A stretch of DNA of 64,000 bases, from the NCBI RefSeq assembly GCF_008107725.1, contig NZ_VIRN01000064.1, forward strand, positions 1-64,000, written 5' to 3'. The stretch is from Marinobacter sp. BW6 (lineage in GTDB: Bacteria > Pseudomonadota > Gammaproteobacteria > Pseudomonadales > Oleiphilaceae). A program made the translations under genes and the position numbers. The notes below the pieces were generated by a model. The model saw nothing but the letters and a program-made list of their open reading frames with translations. It did no database searches and was not told the DNA's origin. Positions 24,493 to 33,256 of the stretch are shown here, one piece after another (position 1 is the first letter of the stretch; every line of letters starts with the position of its first letter).

Positions 24493-25227
24493 GTGGCCAG
24501 GTACCCAAGTTTGCAGAAAACGCCCCTACCAACCCAGACCGCCATCAGCCTCGGCGAGCTCATGTGCGCCGTCACCCGGGAGTGGCTATGGCAACCGGCG
24601 GAGCAGTGGGTCCGGGAACGCAATCCGGGCAGCGTCCTGCATTGCCGAGTTGGCTCAGGCCAGGCCACCTACCACCGTTACGATTCCCGAGACCGACAAC
24701 ATCTGATCACCTACGGTGCCCGCATGATTGCCGCCAAGCACCAGCCGGAGACGGCGAGCGGCTGGCTGTCTGGCCGGGAGATCCGGAAACGCGGTTACTT
24801 TGGCGGGGAACTGAGCACCCTGAATCTGCTGGCACACACCTGCTGCCATGAGTTTGCCCATCTCTTGCAGCAAAGTGCCGGGCAGCGGTATCGGGGTTCT
24901 GTACACAACCGTCACTTCTACACCATTCTGGATGAGTTGCACGAAAGCGGTGCCGCGCAAACCACCCGTAAGGCCCTGGCAGAGCAGGCCAGCGAACAGA
25001 GCCTGACACTACCGGATACACCCTTTGAGCCTGTGGACACAAGGCAGCAGTTGGCCCACTGGCAAGTGGGCGATACCGTGCGCTTCGGTGCCGGCCGACG
25101 GGAACTGCAGGGGCAAATCATTCGGGTCAATCGAAAGACCTGCACCGTGGATGGCATCGGGCCCTCAAGGGGTGTGCGCTACCGGGTGCCGGTACAGATG
25201 CTAAGCCCGCTTACACCGCCTCGGTAG
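24493..25227 (+). CDS. SprT-like zinc metallopeptidase with C-terminal beta domain
   Basis: 244-aa protein. Residues about 15-150 form a SprT/zincin-like domain: HEFAH at 119-123 (zinc ligands and catalytic Glu120), preceded by LNLLAHTCC and followed by HNRHFYTILDELH, in which a His could be the third ligand. The C-terminal 50 residues (WQVGDTVRFGAG, ELQGQIIRVNRKTCTV) look like a small KOW or SH3-like beta barrel. The start is a GTG with no strong ribosome binding site. It is convergent with nasA and the 3' ends overlap by 17 nt. The substrate is unknown. Confidence 0.7.
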   Translation: MARYPSLQKTPLPTQTAISLGELMCAVTREWLWQPAEQWVRERNPGSVLHCRVGSGQATYHRYDSRDRQHLITYGARMIAAKHQPETASGWLSGREIRKRGYFGGELSTLNLLAHTCCHEFAHLLQQSAGQRYRGSVHNRHFYTILDELHESGAAQTTRKALAEQASEQSLTLPDTPFEPVDTRQQLAHWQVGDTVRFGAGRRELQGQIIRVNRKTCTVDGIGPSRGVRYRVPVQMLSPLTPPR

Positions 25228-27856
25228 TGGCAACCAGGAGACTCCGGATCTCCGGTACACAGGAACCACAGTTGGTACCGCAGTGCAGCTCCTTGCCCAA
25301 GGCATCCACGCTGTTGGCCCCGCCCAGGATTGCCTGTTGTATTTGCCGGTCCCCGACCTGAAAGCAGCTGCAAACCAGGTTGCCGGCATCATCGCCATCC
25401 ACGGCCTTTGCCGCCAGCAGGCCGCGACGGCTTGCCTCGTCGAGTTCTGGCTGGCTGAAGCGACTGACAAGCCAGTCCACCGATGGCAAGGCGTCCGGGT
25501 CACGATCCACCATCAATACCGCCTCCACCTGACCATTGCGCAACCGCGCCGCCCGGAAACGGCCTTCGCGGACATCCTCCATAACCAATTGCGGCTGGCC
25601 GCCCAGCCAGTCAGGCACGGCAGTTTTCCAGTCCACGCTGGACTGCCCAGCGACAATCCAGCTATCGCAATCGGACAGAGTCTGACGGGACCAGTAGTCT
25701 GCTCTCCATCGTTTCGGGCGGTTCCGACGAACCAGCAAACGCCCATACCAGGCCGCCGGCCAGTGTTTCAGAGCAGCTCGACCATACTTGGCCTCCGGTT
25801 GGCCGGAGTGCGGATCAACAACGCTTTCGGTCAGCGCGGTAGCAAGACCCTGCCCGGTAAACTGGTCGTTCCAGTGAATCGGCACAAAAACTTCGCCTCG
25901 CCGCTGCTCAGGTGCACTGCGCACCCGCCCGACAAAGTGTCCATGGGCGCTTTTCAGTGTCGCCAATGCCCCGGGCGTGAGCGAAAGCGCCCGAATATCC
26001 TCAGGATGCACCTCGATGAACGGCTCGGGGCGATGGGCCAGCAACCGGTTGGACCGTCCTGTACGAGTCATGGTGTGCCACTGGTCCCGGATACGACCGG
26101 TATTCACGATCAACGGAAACGCTTCGTTCCGGTTAGTGGCCGGTAGTCGACAGGCAATAGGGACCAAACGGGCGCGCCCGTCGCTAGTGGCAAACCGGCC
26201 ATTGGTAAACAGGCGCCTCGAATCCGATGCCGTTTCGGAAACCGGCCATTGCACAGGTTCAAGCGCCTCATATTGGTCATTGCCCAACTCTGCCAGCCCG
26301 GAAATATCAAACCAACGTTGACCGGCGTTCTCGAAGCCCGACAACCGGGCATGTTCTCGGAAAATGTCCGCGGGCGCCTTATAGTCAAAGCCCGTCTGGT
26401 GTCCCAGGGCACGAGCCACCTCACTGATAATCCACCAGTCCGGCCGGGCCTCTCCGGGTAACGGCAGGAAGCGGCGCTGGCGGGAAATACAGCGTTCGGA
26501 ATTGGTGACCGTACCGTCTTTCTCACCCCAGCCCGCTGCTGGCAGAAGGATATCGGCATGGCTGGCCGTGTCTGTGTCTTTAACGCAGTCGGAAACAATG
26601 ACAGTTGGGCACAGGTCCAGGGCCCGACTGATACGGTGGGTTTCCGGCAAACTGACCGCCGGATTGGTGGCCATGATCCACAACACCTTGATCTCGCCGC
26701 GCTCGACGGCGTCGAACAGGTCAACGGCTTTCATGCCCGGCCCCTCTGCCACAGCGCCACTGCCCCAAAAGCGCGCCACCCGGTCCCTGGCGCTCGGGCT
26801 GTCGTAATCCATATGAGCAGCGAGGGTATTGGCCAGCCCGCCGACTTCCCGGCCACCCATGGCGTTGGGTTGGCCAGTCAGGGAGAAAGGGCTGGCGCCG
26901 GGTTTGCCCACCCGACCAGTGGCCAGATGGCAGTTGATAATAGCGTTACCCTTGTCGGTGCCCGCAGAGGATTGGTTGATGCCCTGGGAGAAGGCTGTCA
27001 CGGTGCGCTGTTCCTCCGCGAACCAGCGGAAGAAGGTAACAACATCGACAACCGGCAGCTCACAGATCCGGGCCACCGCTCCAGGTGACGGTGCCGCTGA
27101 TCTGGCAGCGCTGAGGCTGGCGTCGAAACCCTCACAATGGTCCGCCAGATAGCCATGATCAACAGCCTGCTGGTCCGCCAGCCAGACCAGCAGACCGTTG
27201 AACAGTACCGTATCAGTCCCGGGACGGATGGCCAGGTGCAAATCCGCCAGGTCGCTGGTTGCGGTCTTGCGGGGATCTATCACCACCACACGACGACCAG
27301 GCCGCGCCGAAGCCTGCATTCTCTGGTAGAGCACCGGATGCGCCCAGGCGGCATTACTGCCCGCCAGAACCAACAGATTGGCCAGTTCCAGATCCTCATA
27401 ACAACCGGGAACGAGGTCCCCGCCAAAGGCTCGTTTATGGGCAGCGACGGCGGAAGACATGCACAGGCGGGAGTTGGTATCCACGTTGGGCGTGCGGATG
27501 AAGCCCTTGGCCAGCTTGTTGGCCACATAATAGTCTTCCGTCAATAACTGACCGGAAAGATAGAAGGCCACAGACCCGGGCCCATTAAGAGCCACCGATT
27601 CACGAATCCGCCGGGCCACTTCCGTGACTGCCTGAGGCCAGGTACTTTCACGTCCATTAACAACAGGCTTCAGCAGTCGACCATCGTGGGTCAGCGTTTC
27701 GTGCAGGGCAGAACCCTTCACACACAGGCGACCCAGGTTCGCCGGATGAGTCTCATCCGGCGCCGTGGAAGATGGGGTCGCGTTCACTCCACAACCCACA
27801 CCACAGTATGGGCAGGTGGTTTGAACCGTCGCCGGTCTCTTGTCGGTACCAGTCAC
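25211..27856 (-). CDS. nasA: Assimilatory nitrate reductase catalytic subunit NasA
   Basis: 881-aa cytoplasmic molybdoenzyme that reduces nitrate to nitrite. N-terminus: [4Fe-4S] motif TTCPYCGVGCGV with LCVKGSAL; then the molybdopterin domains (SQGINQSSAGTDKGNAI, WIMATNPAVSLPET) and the C-terminal dinucleotide-binding domain (MTRTGRSNRLLAHRPEPF). The last 60 residues are a BFD-like [2Fe-2S] domain (CSCFQVGDRQIQQAI, CGTNCGSC) that receives electrons from the FAD subunit. The GTG at 27856 has GAGGAGG upstream and is preferred to the in-frame start at 27892, which lies in the leader terminator. Divergent from nrtABC. Confidence 0.93.
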   Translation of the reverse strand: MTGTDKRPATVQTTCPYCGVGCGVNATPSSTAPDETHPANLGRLCVKGSALHETLTHDGRLLKPVVNGRESTWPQAVTEVARRIRESVALNGPGSVAFYLSGQLLTEDYYVANKLAKGFIRTPNVDTNSRLCMSSAVAAHKRAFGGDLVPGCYEDLELANLLVLAGSNAAWAHPVLYQRMQASARPGRRVVVIDPRKTATSDLADLHLAIRPGTDTVLFNGLLVWLADQQAVDHGYLADHCEGFDASLSAARSAAPSPGAVARICELPVVDVVTFFRWFAEEQRTVTAFSQGINQSSAGTDKGNAIINCHLATGRVGKPGASPFSLTGQPNAMGGREVGGLANTLAAHMDYDSPSARDRVARFWGSGAVAEGPGMKAVDLFDAVERGEIKVLWIMATNPAVSLPETHRISRALDLCPTVIVSDCVKDTDTASHADILLPAAGWGEKDGTVTNSERCISRQRRFLPLPGEARPDWWIISEVARALGHQTGFDYKAPADIFREHARLSGFENAGQRWFDISGLAELGNDQYEALEPVQWPVSETASDSRRLFTNGRFATSDGRARLVPIACRLPATNRNEAFPLIVNTGRIRDQWHTMTRTGRSNRLLAHRPEPFIEVHPEDIRALSLTPGALATLKSAHGHFVGRVRSAPEQRRGEVFVPIHWNDQFTGQGLATALTESVVDPHSGQPEAKYGRAALKHWPAAWYGRLLVRRNRPKRWRADYWSRQTLSDCDSWIVAGQSSVDWKTAVPDWLGGQPQLVMEDVREGRFRAARLRNGQVEAVLMVDRDPDALPSVDWLVSRFSQPELDEASRRGLLAAKAVDGDDAGNLVCSCFQVGDRQIQQAILGGANSVDALGKELHCGTNCGSCVPEIRSLLVATTEAV

Positions 27857-27876
27857 AGCACCTCCTCGCGTTTCAT

Positions 27877-27927
27877 AAAAAAAGCCCGCCAATCCGGATG
27901 CCGTGGAGGAGCATCAGGGGCGGGCTT
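27877..27927 (-). terminator. Leader terminator (attenuator) before nasA
   Basis: Arms AAGCCCGCC and GGCGGGCTT (27882-27890, 27919-27927) are followed on the minus strand by a run of seven T, 20 nt before the nasA start. A six-base loop AAAGAA closed by GGC/GCC (27923-27934) overlaps its 5' arm and fits the A1/G4 rule of ANTAR targets, but its stem is only three pairs. Confidence 0.8.
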
Positions 27928-27972
27928 CTTTGCCAATAGAATCAGGTTGTCTTGAATAGTCGTAGAACCGGC

Positions 27973-27988
27973 TGCAATAACAGGGCCA
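27973..27988 (-). promoter_or_regulatory. Sigma-54 promoter candidate of nasA
   Basis: On the minus strand TGGCCCTGTTATTGCA has a perfect -12 element (TTGCA) and TGGC at -24 with correct spacing. The predicted start is near 27962, giving a leader of about 105 nt that contains the terminator. Confidence 0.7.
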
Positions 27989-28095
27989 CTCCGATCGAGA
28001 GCGACTCTGGCCTCTTCAAGGTGCCGTATATAGCGGCTCCGGAGGCATTAATTCCCGCATCTGTTCGCCAGGGCTCCAGGCCAGTCATCAAATCC

Positions 28096-28112
28096 GGTAT
28101 CAAATTGGTGCA
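28096..28112. promoter_or_regulatory. Weak NtrC-like site between nasA and nrtA
   Basis: GGTATC-AAATT-GGTGCA has one perfect NtrC half-site (GGTGCA) and a degenerate partner. It lies 120-140 bp from both sigma-54 candidates, a suitable place for a shared enhancer. Confidence 0.4.
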
Positions 28113-28217
28113 AAATTGGCCGTCTACGCACTAAAACCAGACGGCCACTCACCGTCTTGCCCCGCCCCTCATTCCCGGAACCCGTCTAACCTGTTGTTTT
28201 ATAATGGCCGTCAGATA

Positions 28218-28233
28218 TGGCACGGCCCGTGCA
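28218..28233 (+). promoter_or_regulatory. Sigma-54 promoter candidate of nrtABC
   Basis: TGGCACGGCCCGTGCA matches the sigma-54 consensus except one T of the -12 element. The predicted start is near 28244, just before the leader hairpins. Confidence 0.75.
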
Positions 28234-28282
28234 GGACCGTAAAACAGAGACGCGCGTTACGACTCAACAGAAAACTGATCCC

Positions 28283-28298
28283 CAGGCACAGGCGCCTG
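28283..28298 (+). promoter_or_regulatory. ANTAR-type hexaloop hairpin in the nrtA leader
   Basis: CAGGC-ACAGGC-GCCTG is a perfect five-pair stem with a six-base loop having A at 1 and G at 4, as ANTAR proteins recognise. Its 3' arm is shared with the 5' arm of the terminator (28293-28300), so the two folds exclude each other. A poorer upstream stem (28247-28265) may be the first hairpin. Confidence 0.75.
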
Positions 28299-28327
28299 CT
28301 TTCCGGCAACGGAGAGCAGGCGTTTTT
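28293..28327 (+). terminator. Leader terminator (attenuator) before nrtA
   Basis: CGCCTGCT (28293-28300) and AGCAGGCG (28315-28322) enclose a 14-nt loop and are followed by TTTTT, 32 nt before the nrtA start. Confidence 0.85.
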
Positions 28328-28358
28328 GCGTTTGGGCCAAACAGAATGAGGTATATCC

Positions 28359-29741
28359 ATGTACACGCTCACACGAAGTACCGCCCGCTGGCTCGCTCGA
28401 ATTCTGCTAACGGCCACCTTCTGGACAGTCAGCACGGTGGCTCAGGCGGAGATTGGTCCGGCCGAAAAGCCGGACCTGAAACTCGGCTTTATCAAGCTCA
28501 CAGACATGGCACCGCTGGCAGTTGCCTGGGAGCAGGGCTTCTTTATGGACGAGGGCCTGTTCGTGGAACTTGAAGCACAAGCGAATTGGAAAGTACTTCT
28601 GGACCGGGTCATCACCGGAGAACTGGATGGCGCCCATATGCTCGCTGGCCAGCCCCTCGGCGCCTCCATTGGTTACGGAACCCGAGCCGATATCATCACG
28701 GCCTTCAGCATGGACCTGAACGGTAATGGTATTACCGTCTCCAATGACGTTTGGGACACCATGAGCCAGCACATCCCTGCAAATACCGAAGGCAAGCCCA
28801 AACACCCGATCAGCGCCAGCGCCCTTCTTCCGGTGGTAGAAGCGGCCCGGGATCGAGGCGAACGGTTCCGCATGGGGATGGTGTTTCCGGTCTCTACCCA
28901 TAACTACGAGCTCCGCTATTGGCTTGCTGCCGGCGGATTGAACCCCGGCTACTACGCGCCCCAGCGCGGCGACACCAGTGGCACTCTGGAAGCAGACGTA
29001 CACCTCTCGGTGACTCCGCCGCCGCAAATGCCGGCCACTATGGAAGCGGGCACTATACAGGGCTACTGCGTGGGCGAGCCCTGGAACCAGCAGGCGGTTT
29101 TCATGGGCATTGGCGTTCCCGTCATCACCGATTATGAAATCTGGCCGAACAACCCGGAGAAGGTCTTTGGCGTGACCCGTCAGTGGGCCGAAGACTACCC
29201 CAACACACACCTGCGCCTGCTTCGCGCGATGATTCGCGCCGCCCACTGGCTCGATAAGAACAACAATGCCAACCGGGACGAGGCCGTGAAAATCCTTGCG
29301 CGCTCCAGCTATGTGGGTGCCGATGAGGCAGTGATTGCGAACTCCATGACCGGCACTTTCGAGTATGAAAAAGGCGACATCCGTGAGGTTCCGGATTTCA
29401 ACGTGTTTTTCCGGTATCACGCCACCTACCCATATCCATCCGATGCCATCTGGTATCTCACCCAAATGCGCCGCTGGGGCCAGATCCCTGAGGCCAAACC
29501 GGACGACTGGTACATGGAAACCGCAGCCCGAGTCTACCGCGCCGACATTTATGAGCAGGCTGCCCGGTCACTAATTGCGGACGGCACGCTGAAGGCCTCG
29601 GATTTTCCGGACTTCGATGCCGAGAACTTTCAGCGCCCGCAACAGGGTGAGCTGATTGACGGTGTCGCCTTCACCCCCCGAACACCCAACGCCTATATCG
29701 ACAGTTTCGACATCGGCCTGAAAGGTACGCAAACCCCGTAA
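28359..29741 (+). CDS. nrtA: Nitrate ABC transporter substrate-binding protein
   Basis: 460-aa periplasmic protein of the NrtA/NasF/CmpA type. A signal peptide (about 1-30, ending TVAQA) is followed by [20 protein letters not shown] and [12 protein letters not shown], the usual start of the nitrate-binding fold; [17 protein letters not shown] is another family hallmark. Length is typical. The presence of an export signal separates it from the cytoplasmic regulator NasS. First gene of nrtABC, preceded by a sigma-54 candidate and an ANTAR-type attenuator. Confidence 0.93.
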   Translation: MYTLTRSTARWLARILLTATFWTVSTVAQAEIGPAEKPDLKLGFIKLTDMAPLAVAWEQGFFMDEGLFVELEAQANWKVLLDRVITGELDGAHMLAGQPLGASIGYGTRADIITAFSMDLNGNGITVSNDVWDTMSQHIPANTEGKPKHPISASALLPVVEAARDRGERFRMGMVFPVSTHNYELRYWLAAGGLNPGYYAPQRGDTSGTLEADVHLSVTPPPQMPATMEAGTIQGYCVGEPWNQQAVFMGIGVPVITDYEIWPNNPEKVFGVTRQWAEDYPNTHLRLLRAMIRAAHWLDKNNNANRDEAVKILARSSYVGADEAVIANSMTGTFEYEKGDIREVPDFNVFFRYHATYPYPSDAIWYLTQMRRWGQIPEAKPDDWYMETAARVYRADIYEQAARSLIADGTLKASDFPDFDAENFQRPQQGELIDGVAFTPRTPNAYIDSFDIGLKGTQTP

Positions 29742-29768
29742 CCGGGTTTGCAAGGAGGTTTGATAACC

Positions 29769-30776
29769 ATGACTACGATTACTTCGGCCACAAACACCTC
29801 CCAGCCACCGCGCTGGCTGGGCCAGAGACTCAAGTCCCTCGGTGAGTCGCTGACACCCAGTCAGCTCGCCGCCAACGCGCGCCAGATGCTGCTGCCTTTG
29901 TTAGGCATTCTGGTGTTCGTCGGTTTCTGGCATCTGGCTGCACCACAGGTGGATACCTCACTGGGCAGCTTTCCGGGCCCGGCACAGGTCTGGGAACAAG
30001 CGGGTCAACTCTGGCAGGAGCACGCCAACCAGCGCGAGCGGGCGGACAAGTTCATCGCCATGCAGGAGGAACGCAACGCCCGGATACTGGCGGACAATCC
30101 GCAGGCGGAGGTGAAGATCCGCAACTACCCCGGCGCGCCCACCTTTCCAGACCAGATCATAACCAGCCTGGTTACGGTTCTGGCCGGATTCATGGTAGCC
30201 ACGGCCATCGCGGTTCCGCTGGGCATCGTGGTTGGTCTGAACCAGCACTTCCAGGCGGCGGTGAACCCGCTCATCCAGGTTTTCAAACCTGTTTCACCAC
30301 TGGCCTGGCTGCCTCTGGTGACTATGGTGGTCTCAGCCACCTATGTGAGCGATGACCCGATGTTCGAGAAGTCGTTCCTGACCTCCATGATCACGGTCAC
30401 CCTGTGCAGTCTCTGGCCCACATTGATCAACACCAGTGTCGGTGTCGCCGCCGTCAATCCTGACCTGCTAAATGTCTCCCGGGTGTTGCGCCTGTCGTTC
30501 TGGACCCATGTCCGCAAGGTGGTCTTGCCTTCCTCGGTCCCGATGATCTTCACCGGCTTGCGTGTGTCACTGGGTATTGCCTGGATGGTGCTGATCGCGG
30601 CCGAGATGCTGGCCCAGAGCCCGGGGCTGGGCAAGTTTGTCTGGGACGAGTTCCAGAACGGCAGCAGTGAGTCCCTGAGCCGGATCATGGTGGCGGTTCT
30701 GGCCATCGGATTTATCGGGTTTGTGCTGGATCGGATGATGCTTTTGATACAACGCAAAGTTGCCTGGAATGAATAA
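29769..30776 (+). CDS. nrtB: Nitrate ABC transporter permease
   Basis: 335-aa inner-membrane permease with about six hydrophobic segments. Residues about 75-125 form a charged, helical insertion after the first segment (ERADKFIAMQEERNARIL) that ends in GAPTFPDQI; similar insertions occur in proteobacterial NrtB proteins and explain the extra length over the cyanobacterial form. The EAA-type loop that contacts the ATPase is around NVSRVLRLSFWTHVRKVVLP. AAGGAGG lies 10 nt before the ATG at 29769. Confidence 0.93.
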   Translation: MTTITSATNTSQPPRWLGQRLKSLGESLTPSQLAANARQMLLPLLGILVFVGFWHLAAPQVDTSLGSFPGPAQVWEQAGQLWQEHANQRERADKFIAMQEERNARILADNPQAEVKIRNYPGAPTFPDQIITSLVTVLAGFMVATAIAVPLGIVVGLNQHFQAAVNPLIQVFKPVSPLAWLPLVTMVVSATYVSDDPMFEKSFLTSMITVTLCSLWPTLINTSVGVAAVNPDLLNVSRVLRLSFWTHVRKVVLPSSVPMIFTGLRVSLGIAWMVLIAAEMLAQSPGLGKFVWDEFQNGSSESLSRIMVAVLAIGFIGFVLDRMMLLIQRKVAWNE

Positions 30777-30797
30777 TTGTCTGGATTGGAGATTGCC

Positions 30798-31664
30798 ATG
30801 AGTAAAACACATTTGGAGCTGACCGGCGTCGAAATGGCGTTCGATACGCCAAAAGGGCCGTTTGTTGCCCTGGACAACATCAATCTGAAAATACAAAAGG
30901 GCGAGTTTGTTTCCCTCATTGGCCACTCAGGTTGTGGCAAGTCCACGGTCCTTAACATCGTGGCGGGCTTGCTACAGGCCACGAAGGGCGGCTGTGTGCT
31001 GAATGGCCACGAGGTGAATTCGCCAGGGCCGGAGCGGGCAGTGGTGTTCCAGAACCACGCGTTGATGCCCTGGTTAACGGTGTATGAGAACGTGGAATTG
31101 GCGGTACAACAGGTGTTTCGTAAATCGATGAACAAACAGGAACGACGCGACTGGATCCACCACAATCTTGAGCTGGTGAATATGGCCCATGCAGCGGACA
31201 AGCGGCCAGGTGAAGTATCGGGGGGCATGGCCCAGCGGGTGGGGATTGCCCGAGCCCTGGCCATGAAACCCAGTGTTCTGCTGATGGACGAACCATTCGG
31301 TGCTCTGGATGCACTGACGCGGGCCCACCTGCAGGACTCATTGATGGAAATTCAGCAGGAGCTGAACAACACCGTGATCATGATTACTCACGATGTGGAC
31401 GAAGCTGTATTGCTGTCTGACCGGATCATCATGATGACCAACGGGCCTGAGGCTACTGTGGGAGAGGATCTCTACATTGATCTGCCTCGACCCCGCAACC
31501 GGGTGACTCTGGCAGATAATCCGGAGTACGTGCACTACCGGCAGGAAGTATTGCGATTCCTGTACGAGAAACAGCGCAAGCTGGAGCACATTTCGCCGCG
31601 TCGTTCGGGAAAACCCGAGACCCCTGAGCAGGAGCAGTCGGAGTCTCGGGCCGCCAGGGCTTGA
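30798..31664 (+). CDS. nrtC: Nitrate ABC transporter ATP-binding protein
   Basis: 288-aa ATPase of the nitrate/sulfonate/bicarbonate ABC class. Walker A GHSGCGKST, signature VSGGMAQRV and Walker B VLLMDEPFGALD are intact, with the switch histidine in MITHDVDEA. There is no C-terminal NrtA-like domain, so it corresponds to NrtD/NasD rather than the fused cyanobacterial NrtC. GGAG lies 7 nt before the ATG at 30798. It ends 10 nt before the convergent nasR. Confidence 0.93.
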   Translation: MSKTHLELTGVEMAFDTPKGPFVALDNINLKIQKGEFVSLIGHSGCGKSTVLNIVAGLLQATKGGCVLNGHEVNSPGPERAVVFQNHALMPWLTVYENVELAVQQVFRKSMNKQERRDWIHHNLELVNMAHAADKRPGEVSGGMAQRVGIARALAMKPSVLLMDEPFGALDALTRAHLQDSLMEIQQELNNTVIMITHDVDEAVLLSDRIIMMTNGPEATVGEDLYIDLPRPRNRVTLADNPEYVHYRQEVLRFLYEKQRKLEHISPRRSGKPETPEQEQSESRAARA

Positions 31665-31674
31665 GATACCCCAA

Positions 31675-32970
31675 TCACTTCAGCACATCCGCCATCGACA
31701 CCAGGGCCCGGGCTACCTCGGGCAGTTTGCGGCCCTGGTCCATGGCCAGTTTCCGTAATACACGATGAGCTTCGTCATTGCTGATTTTGCGATGTTCCAT
31801 CAGCAGCAGCACAGCCTTTTCCTGGGTTTTCCGATCTTCCAACGCTTCCCTGGCACTCTGCAACTCATCGGTCATCTGTTGCAGGCGCCTGGTCTGTTCC
31901 TGAACCAGATCGAAGATTGAACGGCCAAACTGTTGCCCAATGCCATCGCTGGCCCAGGCATCACCGGACTGTTGCTCATTTCCGGAATCGCACAGTACCA
32001 GCATAGGCTGACAAGCCGGTTCATGGGCGTCCAGAGAGGTAATCAGGGTTTCCTGGTGGGCCAGTGAGTTCCTGGCATCGGCAAACCGCTCAGTGCAACG
32101 AGCGTGAAAACAGCCCTCCACTGAGTCCTCTACCGTTTTGAGTTCATCCATCCGCTCTGACATCAGCCTGAACCATTCATCCGCCAGGGCGGGGTCGAGG
32201 TTTTTATAACGGCCGATGGCCGTGCCACGCTGGCGAAGCTTTTCGATGTCAGCCTCGCGAGGGTCGTCACGCAACTTTTCCCAAAGCTCCAGGGACCCCT
32301 TATCGGCAAAGCTGGTAAACACCTCGAAACAGCGCTCCTGCGCCTCAATCAGGTGCGCCATGCGCTCAGACAGTGCACGATCAAACCGGCCACTGGAAAA
32401 GCCTGCCGACCCCACAGCGCGCTCCTGACCGCAGAATTCCTTGCCATTCATCAGGTGCACCATGGCCACCAGAAGTCCGGCTATAGTGGGGTCCACAGCG
32501 GTGTCTGCGGCTTCAAACACCACCGCAATCAGGTTGTGGATCAGGTTGCTGTATTCCTCGGTGGCAGATGCCGCTGTTATTTTCCGGGCGACCACACAGC
32601 GCCGCACCTCGGGCAGTCCTTCAAGGCCATGAAGGGCGCTCGCCAACTGGTTGAGCAGGTGGCTGCTGACCGGGTGCGCGGTCAGCTCCTGATGAATTTC
32701 CGCCAGCGCCTGATCAAACTCTCCCCGGAGCCGATCAGATGCCGAAACCATCGTTTTCCGCTCCCGGGCAAACTTCTCACCCGAAGAGCCAAGGAATACG
32801 TTAGACGCACCCCGCTCACACTGCAGTGCATGCACCAGGTTGCTGATGCACTGGACCAGCTTGCCCATCTGCAGGAAGTACTGGAGATTCATCAACTCGC
32901 AGCTTTTCGAGGCAATCAGGTAGTCGCCCGCTGACGGCGATTTATGGGCGGCGGCACGTTTGGTGTTCAT
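31675..32970 (-). CDS. nasR: NIT-ANTAR nitrate-responsive antiterminator NasR
   Basis: 431-aa regulator. The N-terminal two thirds are a helical NIT domain (CISNLVHALQCERGASNVFL is the hallmark start), which binds nitrate or nitrite in Klebsiella NasR. The C-terminal 60 residues are an ANTAR RNA-binding domain (KAVLLLMEHRKISNDEAHRV, LRKLAMDQGRKL). It should bind leader RNA hairpins and prevent termination upstream of the assimilation operons; four such leaders are present nearby. GGAG lies 8 nt before the ATG at 32970. A sigma-54 candidate lies at 33029-33044. Confidence 0.93.
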   Translation of the reverse strand: MNTKRAAAHKSPSAGDYLIASKSCELMNLQYFLQMGKLVQCISNLVHALQCERGASNVFLGSSGEKFARERKTMVSASDRLRGEFDQALAEIHQELTAHPVSSHLLNQLASALHGLEGLPEVRRCVVARKITAASATEEYSNLIHNLIAVVFEAADTAVDPTIAGLLVAMVHLMNGKEFCGQERAVGSAGFSSGRFDRALSERMAHLIEAQERCFEVFTSFADKGSLELWEKLRDDPREADIEKLRQRGTAIGRYKNLDPALADEWFRLMSERMDELKTVEDSVEGCFHARCTERFADARNSLAHQETLITSLDAHEPACQPMLVLCDSGNEQQSGDAWASDGIGQQFGRSIFDLVQEQTRRLQQMTDELQSAREALEDRKTQEKAVLLLMEHRKISNDEAHRVLRKLAMDQGRKLPEVARALVSMADVLK

Positions 32971-33028
32971 AACAGACTCCGGAGGCACGATAGCCTCGAA
33001 TGCAACAATCAAGGTCAGACCAGTCCGC

Positions 33029-33044
33029 AGCAATTACCGCGCCA
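33029..33044 (-). promoter_or_regulatory. Sigma-54 promoter candidate of nasR
   Basis: On the minus strand TGGCGCGGTAATTGCT has GG and GC at sigma-54 spacing and a perfect TTGC. The predicted start is near 33018, 48 nt before the nasR ATG. No terminator lies in this leader. Confidence 0.6.
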
Positions 33045-33162
33045 CCGCATCTGGCCCAAAATCGTGCAATCCGCCCCGTCGCAGGGCAGCTTTGGCGTGT
33101 CTTTCCAGGTGGGAACAGGCCAAAAAAAACATAACCAATTGATTTTAAAGCACTCAAAGAAC

Positions 33163-33178
33163 TGGCACGAAGATCGCT
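33163..33178 (+). promoter_or_regulatory. Sigma-54 promoter candidate of the nirB operon
   Basis: TGGCACGAAGATCGCT has a consensus -24 half and TCGC in place of TTGC at -12. The predicted start is near 33189, about 11 nt before the first leader hairpin. Confidence 0.7.
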
Positions 33179-33199
33179 TAGCAGATAGTAAGGACGAAC

Positions 33200-33256
33200 G
33201 TCCCGGCCAAGGATCAGGCCGGACCATCAGATCATTGTTGTTGGCATTGGCGCCGG
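33200..33256 (+). promoter_or_regulatory. Dual-hairpin ANTAR target in the nirB operon leader
   Basis: First hairpin 33200-33224: an eight-pair stem with one bulged C and an eight-base loop AAGGATCA. Second hairpin 33241-33256: TTGGC-ATTGGC-GCCGG, five pairs (two G-U), loop with A at 1 and G at 4. The 3' arm of the second is the 5' arm of the terminator. Confidence 0.7.

Larger units (their letters stand above)
27857..28358. promoter_or_regulatory. Divergent regulatory region between nasA and nrtA
   Basis: About 500 bp without genes. It contains on the minus strand the nasA sigma-54 candidate (27973-27988) and leader terminator (27877-27927), on the plus strand the nrtA sigma-54 candidate (28218-28233) and leader (28247-28327), and between them a weak NtrC-like palindrome (28096-28112). 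Confidence 0.75.

Noticed and set aside
28247..28265. First ANTAR hairpin of the nrtA leader
   Set aside because: The best stem (GAGACG/CGACTC) has a central mismatch and a seven-base loop without the A1/G4 pattern, so it is not claimed as a separate feature.
28407..29465. 352-codon open frame antisense to nrtA
   Set aside because: Shadow of nrtA; no start signals or domains.
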